A DNA stretch of 64,000 nt from Paramacrobiotus metropolitanus (taxonomy: Eukaryota > Tardigrada > Eutardigrada > Parachela > Macrobiotidae), in NCBI RefSeq assembly GCF_019649055.1, contig NW_026570230.1, positions 434,001 to 498,000 on the forward strand. Reading direction: 5' to 3'. Shown here piece after piece: positions 32,063-42,454 of the stretch. How positions within the stretch are numbered: position 1 is the stretch's first letter; the number at the start of each line of letters is the position of its first letter. A program made the translations under genes and the position numbers. The notes under the pieces were generated by a model. That model saw only the letters and a program-made list of their open reading frames with translations, searched no databases and was not told where the DNA came from.

Positions 32063-32410
32063 ATGGAAATCTCGCCGGAGCCGGAAGACTTGACTCAACA
32101 GAAGGGAAAGTCAAAGTCGACCAAGACGAAACAGAAACCGGCTAAGAAAAAGGAACCCAAGTCATCAGAACTGATCTCGTCATCCGAAGAAGAAACTGAC
32201 AACGACGATGACGACGACTTCCAAACACCCGGGAATGGATCGCCAAAAGACGACGATGACGACGACGACGAGAACGGTAAACCACCGACGTCGGCCTCAG
32301 CACCTCAACAGCAGGGCGAACCGGAGATACCAGACAAACAACCCGAAGAAAAGGATAGCGGCGACAAAGCCGACCCGACCGTACTAACTATAGGGTGTAA
32401 ACTTAAATGA
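32063..32410 (+). CDS. Acidic low-complexity ORF (right element)
   Basis: This frame of about 115 residues is Lys-rich at first (KSKSTKTKQKPAKKKEPKSS) and then strongly acidic with Asp tracts (DNDDDDDF, PKDDDDDDDENG). It probably continues ORF 3 after the stop at 31936-31938. No function can be assigned. Composition of this kind is common in chromatin-associated tails. Confidence 0.4.
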   Translation: MEISPEPEDLTQQKGKSKSTKTKQKPAKKKEPKSSELISSSEEETDNDDDDDFQTPGNGSPKDDDDDDDENGKPPTSASAPQQQGEPEIPDKQPEEKDSGDKADPTVLTIGCKLK

Positions 32411-32429
32411 CGCAACCGAGAAACGGTTT

Positions 32430-32449
32430 GCTTACTTTTGTTTTGACAG
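32430..32449 (+). promoter_or_regulatory. Candidate splice acceptor before accessory ORF 4
   Basis: A T-rich run ends in TTTTGACAG at 32449. The following ORF is open from exactly this point in its own frame and has a TGA stop just upstream at 32444-32446. This suits expression from a spliced subgenomic RNA. A nearby GTAAAC at 32397 could be a local donor, but joining it would create a stop, so any real donor is probably elsewhere. Confidence 0.35.
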
Positions 32450-33841
32450 AATCGTACGGAAGCTTATACGGTGGACTGCCAACAGTGCAGGGATAACGCG
32501 ACAAGGGACAACAACAGATTGCCCTGCGCACAATGCATCGTATCCTTCACCAATGAACGGACCACCGGCACTGGACCGCAACACCGAGCTCAGGCAGCGG
32601 CACTTTACATTAATGTTGTCGCTGGTAACTTGAGCGCATATCGGTACCTGGCCGGCAGAGAATACCTCGTCGACCAACTAGAGTCGCATGAACAGGATAA
32701 TCTGGCCATAATCCAGCGACAACGAAGTCGCGACCCGAGATGGGAAGGAACTCGACCACCAGTCTTAACAGATAGACTGTGGGAGTATCGCCAGATGCAG
32801 GACGTTAACCGACAACTAGAGGATCAGAAGAAGAACAGGGAAGTTGAGGAACGGATGGCCACAATGAAAGTCCATCCCCCACCGACCGACCATGAACCGG
32901 AAATAAAGATTCGGTTACCAGCACCCACACAGGGTCGCTCGGATACCGAGCAACTGATGCACAACATACGTGATGTCTTCGTCGGAGATCCACACCGACC
33001 AATGACGGGCGCATCGGTGACGATGATGATGAATATGCCGGATGGAACCCAACGGCCGGTTACCCTTGTCCCGGCGACTGAGGAACAGTTGATGGCAATC
33101 CCACATAGGGCCACGCCAGCAGTCACACAGGCTCGTCCAACTGTTTCTCAGCAGATTACCCAACATGGAACTCATGGAACTCGGACTCAATCGGCGGCTC
33201 AACAGCAGCAGCGCCGACCTGACAAAAACCTCGCGGGACACGACCTCCGACACAGGATTGGTCCTGTTGATCTTCGAGACAGAATCGAAGAGCAACGAGC
33301 GGTTATCCGCCAAGTTGGGAAAGAACCGACCAGACCTCCACCAGGAAAACGGACTGGATCTGGAGAAACGGGAATCGGACTTACGGTCGACTTAACAAAT
33401 AAGTCTAAACGTAACTTTGTCCTACCCGAGCAGCAGCCGGAAGCCCATCAGGCAGAACCGGCGGGAGAAATCCAAGCTGAACTAGCGGCTCAACCCGAGC
33501 AAATGGATGTCGATGTGGCCGACCAGATGGCACAACTACCACAAGTAAAAGTGCCGGCCCGAGAAGACCCTCGCTACGACCATGCCCGACAACAGGGAAT
33601 TGAAGTCGTCATGCATCATCCGACAGAACGAACGAACTTTATCATGAATACCATGAACTACGAGGAACGACAACGCCCACAGGTTTGGCGGATGGTAGAA
33701 AACCTTCGGAATTCCTCGTTCGATCCGGATATCAGACGCTGCTCGAACAACATCAGTGGCAACCTGACTTCATCCTGTCTGCGCACACAGCACAGAATGT
33801 TGAACATCCATACACCCGATCGAATGCGTTACCGTCGATGA
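32450..33841 (+). CDS. Accessory ORF 4 with N-terminal Cys4 motif (right element)
   Basis: The frame is open from the candidate splice acceptor at 32449; its first start-like codon is GTG at 32471. The N-terminus has Cys-x2-Cys-x12-Cys-x2-Cys (CQQCRDNATRDNNRLPCAQC), a possible small zinc-binding fold. A helical charged segment follows (LEDQKKNREVEERMATM), homologous to the left element's QQRMATM segment near 10895, and then long Gln/Pro-rich sequence. The last 45 residues are frameshifted relative to the next frame (33700-33900). Function unknown. Confidence 0.5.
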   Translation, partial: NRTEAYTVDCQQCRDNATRDNNRLPCAQCIVSFTNERTTGTGPQHRAQAAALYINVVAGNLSAYRYLAGREYLVDQLESHEQDNLAIIQRQRSRDPRWEGTRPPVLTDRLWEYRQMQDVNRQLEDQKKNREVEERMATMKVHPPPTDHEPEIKIRLPAPTQGRSDTEQLMHNIRDVFVGDPHRPMTGASVTMMMNMPDGTQRPVTLVPATEEQLMAIPHRATPAVTQARPTVSQQITQHGTHGTRTQSAAQQQQRRPDKNLAGHDLRHRIGPVDLRDRIEEQRAVIRQVGKEPTRPPPGKRTGSGETGIGLTVDLTNKSKRNFVLPEQQPEAHQAEPAGEIQAELAAQPEQMDVDVADQMAQLPQVKVPAREDPRYDHARQQGIEVVMHHPTERTNFIMNTMNYEERQRPQVWRMVENLRNSSFDPDIRRCSNNISGNLTSSCLRTQHRMLNIHTPDRMRYRR

Positions 33842-33930
33842 CCGATCCGGTCTTATTGAACGTACCGCTTTACAGCCCGGACAGAACGCGTGCGAGCTAA
33901 CTAGGAGCTCGGGAATACCCCCATGACGAG

Positions 33931-34638
33931 TTGGAGAGTATTGCCCAGTTCGTCATAACGGACGCACACCCAGCCTTCGTAATTACCGCGGCTCGGGCAG
34001 CACTGGACTTAACCCAGTGTCTTCCAGAAGGGGAGATCGACCTCGCCCCAGATGGAGTCACGGCATTCCTGCGATTCATCTTCGCAGCACGGCATGGCAA
34101 TTACTTTTGCCATTATACTCTGTACGGTCTGTACCAAACCGAGATGATACCAGAGGCCTTGGAAACCCTCGTAGCCCAACTCGGCACACCGATGAGAAGC
34201 GTTATCCTCGCCGTCTGGATGCGCGACTTGCTGTACACCCACGAACGGTATGCGACAAAGTACGCCTTTCGTGAGGATCACGTAGATCCCAGCGACGACG
34301 CGACCAGATTTATCAGCTGGTACCGTGAAAGAAAGACTTTGCCTAGCGGATTCAACTCGGCGCCTTACGAAACTTGGATATCGGACGAAATAGAACCCGG
34401 CGCACACCCGTACGCGTTGAGGCTCCGCAGACAGGCGGCCAAGGAATCGAAGGAGGGCAGAACGGATCGCCTCGGCCAGGAAACGGATCAGACTGACGAT
34501 ATGTCTCAACGGAGTGGCCCGGCGACTTGTAAACCCATGGACCCGACCTTGCGGCCACACCACCGACCTCGCCCGGACGACGAAGACGGAGAAGATTACT
34601 TCGGCGCCGATAAACCCGTCGAAGTCCCACTGAGTTAA
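33931..34638 (+). CDS. Accessory ORF 5, folded domain plus acidic YFG tail (right element)
   Basis: The 235-residue frame has a helical, hydrophobic first part that looks folded (HPAFVITAARAALDLTQCLP, TAFLRFIFAARHGNYFCHYT, YQTEMIPEALETLVAQLGTP). It ends in a disordered acidic tail (RPRPDDEDGEDYFGADKP) that is conserved in the left element at 11660-11760. A preceding frame, 33685-33900, ends 30 bases upstream and is probably part of the same protein. Some segments are hydrophobic, but none is a clear transmembrane helix. Not recognised. Confidence 0.5.
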   Translation: MESIAQFVITDAHPAFVITAARAALDLTQCLPEGEIDLAPDGVTAFLRFIFAARHGNYFCHYTLYGLYQTEMIPEALETLVAQLGTPMRSVILAVWMRDLLYTHERYATKYAFREDHVDPSDDATRFISWYRERKTLPSGFNSAPYETWISDEIEPGAHPYALRLRRQAAKESKEGRTDRLGQETDQTDDMSQRSGPATCKPMDPTLRPHHRPRPDDEDGEDYFGADKPVEVPLS

Positions 34639-37600
34639 GATCGAGTTCCCACATTGGAACTCGATCCCCCACTTGGAACATCTAAGGGGACTTGACGCCG
34701 AGAAACGGCATGGTCGAGAACCGACCTGACTGGGAACCAGTCTAGCTGAGAAACAGCATCGTCGAGAAACGACTTCGGAATGGACATTTTTCCTTAGTTT
34801 TTTTTACAGAAACCGACTAACCATGTATACAGCGGACGTCAACAATGACTTTGCCAGAACGCTGACTACTCAAGCCAGCCGGATTCTTTGGTTTGACCCG
34901 GATACGAGTGGTTAGACCTGACAAGCCGGCTTCTTTCACCGTACCGGTACGTCCTCCGAGGAATCACCTGGATTGAACCGAGCAAACCGACCTCAGTTCC
35001 CCAGTATGGCACCGGCAGATCGCGAACCACATCTGCTACGACCTAAAGCCAACAGACGCCCCGGCCTAAGATAGCATATCGCGAACCACGTTCTGCTACC
35101 ATTGGAGCCAACAGAAGCCCCAATCCGCGTTACATGGAGCTGATCATACGATCAAGGTTACATGGTACAGACCGCGCCATTAACCACGATCAGCTACGAA
35201 GATTACTCCGGCCAACCGACTCCGGAGAAGAGACTGAGAGGATAACGCTAACATGGCGCGAAACACGTAACTGCGCGCGTTTCACGTCGTGTTTGCCAAG
35301 CACCCGTGGCCAACTTCGGAACCGGGTAGCCGAGCAGCCTTCACCAGTGTAAACAGGGGATATCCCTCGGCCCAGCTGCCAACAGCGCAGGAAGACCCGG
35401 ATTTGACTATACGTACTTGAGCCGACCACAAAGGTCGACTTTGTACTTCGCCCATAACTTGGAGACATAACGGATGTTGCTGCACTAACCGACCACAAAG
35501 GTCGGTTCTGCAAACCGATCACAAAGATCGGTTGTGGAAATTCTCCACTCCCAGAATGGATGCACAAGGAGGCAGATCGCCGAACTACGACTTGCTATCA
35601 TAGCCGACCACACAGGTCGACTAGATACATGGTAGCCGACCAACGAGAAGTCGACATTATGGCCGACCACACAGGTCGACCATAACGGCCAACAGAAGTC
35701 GACTAGGAAGAATGGACGGAAGCTAGCAGTAGTTACGTGGCAGTTCAACCGGATTCTCCGTTTGAACCCAGATCTACAGGAACTCAACTAGAAACCTGTA
35801 CCCGGAGTCCAACCGCAGTCTCCCCCGGAGGATATCGGGTAAACCAGCCGGATTCATCGGTGACCACGACTACGCGCGTCTCGAACGTGCTGCCATTCCC
35901 TGAAGAGGAACAGCGACGGTGATTTGGCTACTGGTGTACCAACGACTCCGCCGCGACCTGCTTCCCCATGTCTTCTATGGAACATCCTAGGCAGACCGTG
36001 TTAGTACACACGGCCTGCATCCCCTTGACGAACCCCGTGGACGTGGAACACGTGCCCGCAACAGAAACGGCCACGTGTCCTTCGTTCGCGGCAACGAAAA
36101 ACTTTCCCGTGGACGTGAGTTGTCTACCCCAAACAGAAGCGGCTAGGCGTCTCTGGTTCGCGACATAAGAAAACGGAAGATTCGGATCTGATGACCTCAG
36201 GGATTTGCATGTGCATGAAGTTTAAACCAAAGAGCTTGTCTTGTCAACCGGGGCCACCAAGACCCTTAGCGTTGTAAGCGAGCACAACTGCATGATGAAG
36301 CGCCAGTCACCGGGCCAACAGATGCCAAGGAAACTCCTACCTCGCAGGACTCCGCCGCCCAGAGGCATAATTAGCCAACAGTAGCTCGGATCCGACTCAG
36401 AGTTCATGTCAGAGAGAAGTCGACTTGACAAGTGCCGACTAGCCCCACAATGGGCGTAACGGTATAAGTTGTCTAGGTCGACCATCAAGCAGAACGCCTA
36501 CCCGACCTCAAACGAAGGTCGGAAGCGACCAAACGGAGGTCGGAAGGATGCAACAACAAGTCGGCAAAAGCATTTGGAAGCCGAATACCGATCTCTTAAC
36601 GGAAGAATTCCGCTTTTGGACGGATGGAAACACAGATCATCCGACCTTGGGAAGTCGGACATAGCCGACCATGGAATACTGATATGCCTACCCGACCTCA
36701 AAACGGAGGTCGGAAGCGACCAAAAGGAGGTCGGAAAAACGCGATAACAAGTCGGCAAATCCAACTGGAAGTCGTATACCGACCTTCTAACGGAAGAACC
36801 CAGCTTTCGGACGGGTGAACACAGTTTATCCGACCTTCCGAAGCCGACCTTGGACAACTGACCAAGTCGGAAGTTGGATAAGTTAACCGACCAACAAAGG
36901 GTCGGTTAACTCAATCAACACGACGGAAGAAGACGCATAACTGTCTGCGGTGGACGAATTCGACTTGACGGAACTTGTTTAGCCCCACATGGGCATGTTA
37001 TTGCAGGTTAACCCGAGTCGACCACCGACCGATAGGATAACCGACCTTGACTATAGGTCGGATAATAACGGAAAACATCGGATGGAAGTCGACTCGACAC
37101 TTCCACTGAAGAAACCCATGATTTCTGATCGGACCTTCGAGCCAGTTCGATTCGGATTACTCCAAATCAGGTCGTGGTAGCAGATTGAACGGTTGTAACC
37201 GACCACTCTTTAACGGAACTGCTGTACATGACGACCACACAGGCCGCACGACTTACACACAGCTTTTCCGACCTGAACTTTCGGAATTCGGAACATAGCC
37301 GAATTACCCCCGCCGCCGGTCGACTTACCGGTAGGCCGACCTTGGTCAAACCGACCTTGGTCAAACCGACCTTGGTCAAACCGACCTTGGCCCTATTCCC
37401 CACTCAGAGAGGATGCCTCGGCATTTGCACCTGCAACAGTGCCTCTATCCCGAACGGACGGATACGGGTCGGAAGTAAGTATTTACCATGCTTATCCGAC
37501 CTCGGTGAATGTAACCGGTTACGACGAGTAACCCGGGAACCGATGCCCCGGACCCAACTTACCGGATGAAAGTGGACAGGAGACCCCGTGGAGACCCAAT

Positions 37601-37640
37601 TGCCCCGTGGACGTCATCCTAGTCGGAATAGGACCCCCGG
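34639..37640 (+). repeat. Hairpin-rich 3' non-coding region (right element)
   Basis: There is no convincing gene in these 3 kb. Short inverted repeats with A-rich loops occur throughout. Examples are 35487-35507 (AACCGACC/ACAAA/GGTCGGTT), 35513-35533 (AACCGATC/ACAAA/GATCGGTT), two ACACA-loop units near 35600-35625 and 35659-35682, and many CCGACCTCAAA..GGTCGG units from 36500 to 36900. Blocks near 34930-35010, 35750-35870 and 37000-37560 match the left element's 12770-12850, 13910-14020 and 15100-15560. Confidence 0.85.
37337..37392 (+). repeat. 15-base tandem repeat CCGACCTTGGTCAAA
   Basis: About 3.7 head-to-tail copies are present. Each unit contains the self-complementary core GACCTTGGTC. 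The left element has two degenerate units at the same place (about 15341-15370), so the array has expanded in this copy. Confidence 0.85.
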
Positions 37641-38089
37641 ACAGATTTTTGCATTTTTTTAGCATTTTTCCTAACAAACGGAATTGTATTTTTCTAGTTC
37701 GATCTCGTTGACAGATCTGTTTTGTAACCCCTTTTGCTGACTGGAATTGTGATTAAACTTTATTTCATACTTTCTTTCGCGCTGCATAAATTTTCATTAC
37801 ATTTCCTTTTTACATTGTTCTCCGCTGCCAACAGACGCAAGAAGCCAGCCAACAGAAGCATCACCGGTCCAACGAAACGCCCGAGCGGCTTCCGGATTTC
37901 TCGGCCGTGAGTGGCTTCCACTCATGGGTTCGGAAGTGAAGAAGGGACGGTCGACCAGACACCGGACTCCCACTGCCAGAGGACGCGTACCGGCGACCCC
38001 ACGTGGGTCCAACCGGAGAGTTGTGCGGTACTGGTGCGGTACCGAGTCGGAGCATCCTTCGCAGGAGCTCGGATTCCCGCCCAGAGGCA
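37641..38089 (+). other. AT-rich stretch and conserved pre-LTR segment (right element)
   Basis: It matches left-element 15601-16039 over most of its length. It ends in the same CCCAGAGGCA directly before the LTR. No gene is seen. Confidence 0.55.
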
Positions 38090-38525
38090 TGTCAGAGGCG
38101 TACGACTGCGCCTGGTGCGTACGGTCCACATAGGACGTACTTGCACCCATTGCATGCCGTTATCGCCTCTCTCGCTGTACGTACGTGTGCTGCTGCACTG
38201 CACTCATCCGCTGAAGCGGATATACGCGGCGCACACACTGAGCAGTACTTGCTCTCTCGTTCCTCTCTCGCAGTACTACTCAGCGTTCATACGCTCGCGT
38301 TGGATTGAGTCCAGTCTGCGCATCATCACACAGCTGATGGCACACAGCACGTGGTTGCCGCCAGCATTCCTTTCACGCCATCAGACGCTCAAGAACCCTG
38401 TTAGCAACCACTTGTTTTTTTAGCCATCAGTGCTTTGTTCTTGCTTTTCCTGCTATTACGCAGCATTGTTCCCTTTATTTGTCAATAAAGCATCACTCGT
38501 GATCTCCTCGCCAGAGTCTGTTACA
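38090..38525 (+). repeat. 3' LTR of the right element
   Basis: It has the same length as the 5' LTR (436 bases) and is nearly identical to it. It starts TGTCAGAGGC after AGAGGCA and ends GTCTGTTACA, followed by the target duplication ACAC (38526-38529). AATAAA lies at 38484-38489. MUS81, on the opposite strand, stops 60 bases to the right. Confidence 0.95.
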
Positions 38526-38585
38526 ACACAAGAACAGAAAACGCAAAATTTTGGACAGCCTTGATACAAATCGGTTTCCACTTTC

Positions 38586-41500
38586 TCAGATCCGGAAACT
38601 TTCTTCCGTGCAATACAGTCGGCATACCTTTTTGCTCAATATAAGTCCAATCGTTCTGAGAAGAGAAAATAAAGCGTGAGCCCTGTTAAATTTCACAGAA
38701 GAACTCAAAAGTTAATTAGCAAAACTTTAAACTTACCTCATTCCTAGTCCAAATTTGACATCTTTCAACATCGTCTCTTTTTGGTCCTGCGTCAAACAAG
38801 CGTCGTATGCAGCAATTAATCTATAAAACAGGTTACCAATACAGAACGACATTCATAATCAAACACATAATAGTGGCGTTCAGTTTAGACCTGCACATTG
38901 CGACATTCCTGCACATCGTGCATATGGTGCTCAAGTTGACTAAACCCGAGATAAGATAATGCGTCATAACTGGTCCATATTGTGATGATGAATTTTGTGC
39001 GCGTTGATGATCACGCCCCAATAGATGTTGAATGTCGCTTTAGAAAAAGCTACTCGAGAGTAGCTTTTTCCAGCGCCAAAGTCGCCAATTGTGGATATTT
39101 TTCGTATACAGTGCAGGAAGTACGGTGTTGTACACCTTGGATCCGCACAATTACGACAATAATTAATGATAACAGTAGCCACCAATGTTACTAATTAGTA
39201 CAGTAATTATAATATGTTACTAATTACTCCTATATTAATTAATAATTCTTGTATTAATATCTACAGTAGTTAACAATGATATTAATTTAATAATTAGATG
39301 TTTACCTTGCGTACGTCCAAGCAAACTGATTAAGGTAATTACTATAATTAATAATTACTCATTAAGAAGATTGTCGCAGCGCTTTGCAGCAGTTGTGTGT
39401 GCATGCAGTCTCTGACCTAATGAAGTTCTAGTTTTTACTACTAAATATAAAAATAGATCACTTATTAAGTAATTAATTAGTACCAACATTGGCTAATTAA
39501 CTGGCGAACGGCGTATTTAATTAATTTAAAGCAAGCTACAAGCTTAGTAAATACTCGCATGATAGACTGAACTGCGACCGATAACTTTTCACGGTAATAT
39601 GATTTCAAATTAATCTCAAGATGTACCGACTGCACGTTAAACGGTAAATGGCAGTGGGCTTTGGCGCTTTCAGAATAGCCCGCTCGATGCAAATATGTGA
39701 GGCATCAGTGGCGTGCTCCTATTTGATATCTCTCGAAGTTTAAAGTTCAGTTTTTTTCTGCATGCGTCACAGATATATGGGCCTCATTTTTATACGTTTC
39801 AACAATGAGCCGAACTAATAACTGCATAAACGGATTTTCGTCCATTCGGTAAAATACCGGCAAGCTAAATCACGACTTACGCTCTGATGGTGGGATAAAC
39901 GGAAACGACAGCAGAAGCTTTAGCTGGCGACATTCCATCCAATGCCAATAATTGCATGAGAAACGTTTGGGACACTGTCTTAGCCTACAGAGTAAAGTTT
40001 AAACAGTACAGTACACATTGACCATCTCGGCACAGGTATAAAGAAAATATGCTCTACTAAAAAGCCAACCTGATTCGGCTTCGCTACAGAAGAAAATCCT
40101 GCAAAGCTTAGCAGTTCCTGTTGAGCACTGCTCAGATCCAGATCAACAACGTTCTCCCACCGCTCGGCGAAAGTTGTACTTCGAAGCGTCTTAACCTAAA
40201 CACACGCTGTTCTAAACTGGCATAATAACGGCACAGTGGACAATTTTACGGGAAGTTTGTAGTCGAAATCCCAGTGGAAAAATATACTGGTACGATTGCA
40301 TGCAAGCAAGATGGACGTTACCGAATAGATTCGTTCCAGATATCGCGTCATTCGTAGTAAATACTCCACGGTTGCTCTCAAATTTTCCGTCTCTTGCACA
40401 ACAAATCCATCCTGAACTTTGATGTTAGCCAGCGCCTGGATCAGCGCCTGATCCGGTAACCCTTTGTTCATAAAACGGCTACAGTCCTCGATGATATAGA
40501 TAACGCGCTTGATGGTGGTTTCTTTCATTCGATACTGGAAAACAAAAACTTACTCTAGGAAAGCAGCTTCACCTTATAAAAGAACCAGACAATCACCTTC
40601 TGATCGGTGTACCGTCCATCCTTGATACTAACTGCCAGATCATCGCCACGCTTCCGTTCCGCAATAAAATCCAAAACCAGTTCATGGGGCTTTCTTCCCA
40701 CTGCTAGGTGCGATTTCTCGCGGGCAACCCAAAGGAAGTCGCCTACTTTTAAGTTGCGCACATCGAAAGCGACGCCGTGTTTCTTCAGCTCCAGAATCAC
40801 GTCTGTTTTTGATCGCACACATCTATTTAAAATTGGAGGTTATTTAGAATTAGCTTCCAAAACAATGTACAGATAAACTGTTTAACGTTTCCAGAAAAAA
40901 ATGGGACCGGAATCAGTGAAACTGGTGTAAAAATTTTGGGGAAAACCAAATAAAATCCCATAAACAACACTAATAAATATGTACGAAAATTGTGAGCAAA
41001 TGGCAATAATCGCAAAAAATCGAATTATAATGTACTGTATGAAACTGCAAGTAGAAAAATGGCGATGAATATTGATATACAGCGCACCTGACAAACATCA
41101 GACAAAGGAAGAAGTAGGCAAAAAAAATATTTTGCATAATAAAAACCATAATTTTGTCAATGTCGGAAGCATGCGAGCGTCTAATTGGCCGTACCCATTT
41201 CCATGTATCTCCTGATTATCCACGCACAACATCACATCAAATGTCCCCGGAGTGAGTGCAAACCGTTCTTCCTCCACACCGCGGTCCTGTACACTGCTGG
41301 CGGAGCGCTGCTTTCCCACTTGTTGAATGCTCTCCACGCTGGACGAGGAAAACGTCCTAACCACACATCCACCGCCGCCCCCGATCGTCAAGATCGGTTG
41401 GCTTCTAACCGTGGTGGTCACCATCCGCGCCGTGCTCATCGCAACCACGGAGCTGGATGACACCGGCCGAATACCGCTTCCCGAACCGGTGGAGGGGACA

Positions 41501-42454
41501 CTAGAGAGGGACGAGAGGGTGATGGTGTCCGTTGACTTGGATTTCGGCGCTCTGGCCTTTTTCGGCCGGGGAGGTGGTAAGTCACCCAGGATATCGGCGC
41601 TCTCGTCCTGCTCCATCTGATCGGATTTGCGTTTACGATTGGCACGCTTTGTCGGAGATTTTCCGCTGTTGACGTCGGCATTCTTCGGCTTTCCGCCACG
41701 TTTGCTGGGAAACTTGGAAGGACTGGCGCGACGAACAGATGGCACCGAACCGGATGAGCCACCGGATATGGCAGCCAAAAACGGATCAGGCGGAGATATT
41801 CCTACCACCGGAAGAAAGCATCAGCATAATCGAATACGTAATGCTGATGTTTCAGAGTTTTGGTTTACAAAACTTTGAAACCAAACGATTAAAATTTAAA
41901 TGATTAACCAAATAATAATTTTAGTATTTAATCAAATATGTTAATTAAAATTTGAATGAAATAATTTTGACTGCGGAAGCCCATCAAGGGGGACCTACTT
42001 GTTATTTTATTTTCTTTCAGGTAGGCAGTTAATTTCTTTTCCAATTTCTTACACGTCGTAGGCCCTATAAAAATCGAAAATAAAATCGGGAGTAAACTGA
42101 ATTTGATAAACCATCCAAACTCGAAACTGACCGAAATTCTTCAAAGGCTGACAGGCATAGCCATCATACAGTGCTAACGGATAATTTTTAATCGATCGCA
42201 ACGCCTGAAACACAAACAAAGGATTGCAGATAAATGGTGGACTCGCAGGCAGACAGCTGCCGCTCTGCTTCGGAGTTCAAAGAAACGCTACTACGTACAC
42301 GGGTATAATAGCGCAGCAGCTTACGAGCCCTACTCACGTTGGCATAGCAATACTGCATTTTGTTCTGGGTTTTGGCAGCATCTTCTTTCCATTCCGTCAG
42401 CCACTGAATGAATAGCGATTTGTAACCATTCCTCGAAACATCGTCCTCGTCCAT
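38586..42454 (-). CDS. MUS81: MUS81 structure-specific endonuclease, nine exons
   Basis: This is the catalytic subunit that, with EME1/EME2-type partners, cuts branched DNA at stalled forks and recombination intermediates in the nucleus. Exons on the minus strand are 42454-42338, 42204-42132, 41801-41195, 40822-40597, 40534-40322, 40195-40070, 39984-39881, 38820-38737 and 38655-38586. All introns are GT-AG and all phases agree, giving 539 residues (human 551). The N-terminal helix-hairpin-helix region contains FIQWLTEWKEDA. The nuclease domain starts at MLCVDNQEI, has GDFLWVARE and carries the ERKxxxD active-site motif (ERKRGDD, near 40655). The C-terminal HhH2 region reads LALDGMSPAKASAVV and LIAAYDAC. 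The middle, about 200 residues in exon 3, is Ser/Pro/Lys-rich, and I do not see the winged-helix domain of vertebrate MUS81 there. An in-frame ATG seven codons upstream (42475) is an alternative start. Confidence 0.93.
39043..39070. repeat. 28-base near-perfect palindrome in MUS81 intron 7
   Basis: The arms GAAAAAGCTACTC and GAGTAGCTTTTTC are exact reverse complements separated by GA. They lie in the 1,060-base intron between MUS81 exons 7 and 8. No role is evident. Confidence 0.8.

Larger units (their letters stand above)
17068..38525 (+). mobile_element. Right giant Ty3/gypsy-type LTR retrotransposon, end to end
   Basis: The element is bounded by 436-base TG...CA LTRs (17068-17503 and 38090-38525) and flanked by the direct repeat ACAC (17064-17067 and 38526-38529), so it is one insertion of 21,458 bases. 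RT-RNase H-integrase order and the GPNN segment after integrase place it in Ty3/gypsy. It is several times longer than a typical gypsy element; known giants of this group include plant Ogre and planarian Burro. The extra length comes from a Gag N-terminal extension, accessory ORFs after integrase and long hairpin-rich non-coding DNA. Internal damage includes an inversion with deletion at 24940-25760, a solo LTR at 27525-28049 and several stops and frameshifts. Confidence 0.95.

Noticed and set aside
29796-34638. An envelope gene in the env position
   Set aside because: No signal peptide, transmembrane anchor or cleavage site is visible in any of the frames. The proteins are charged and partly disordered.
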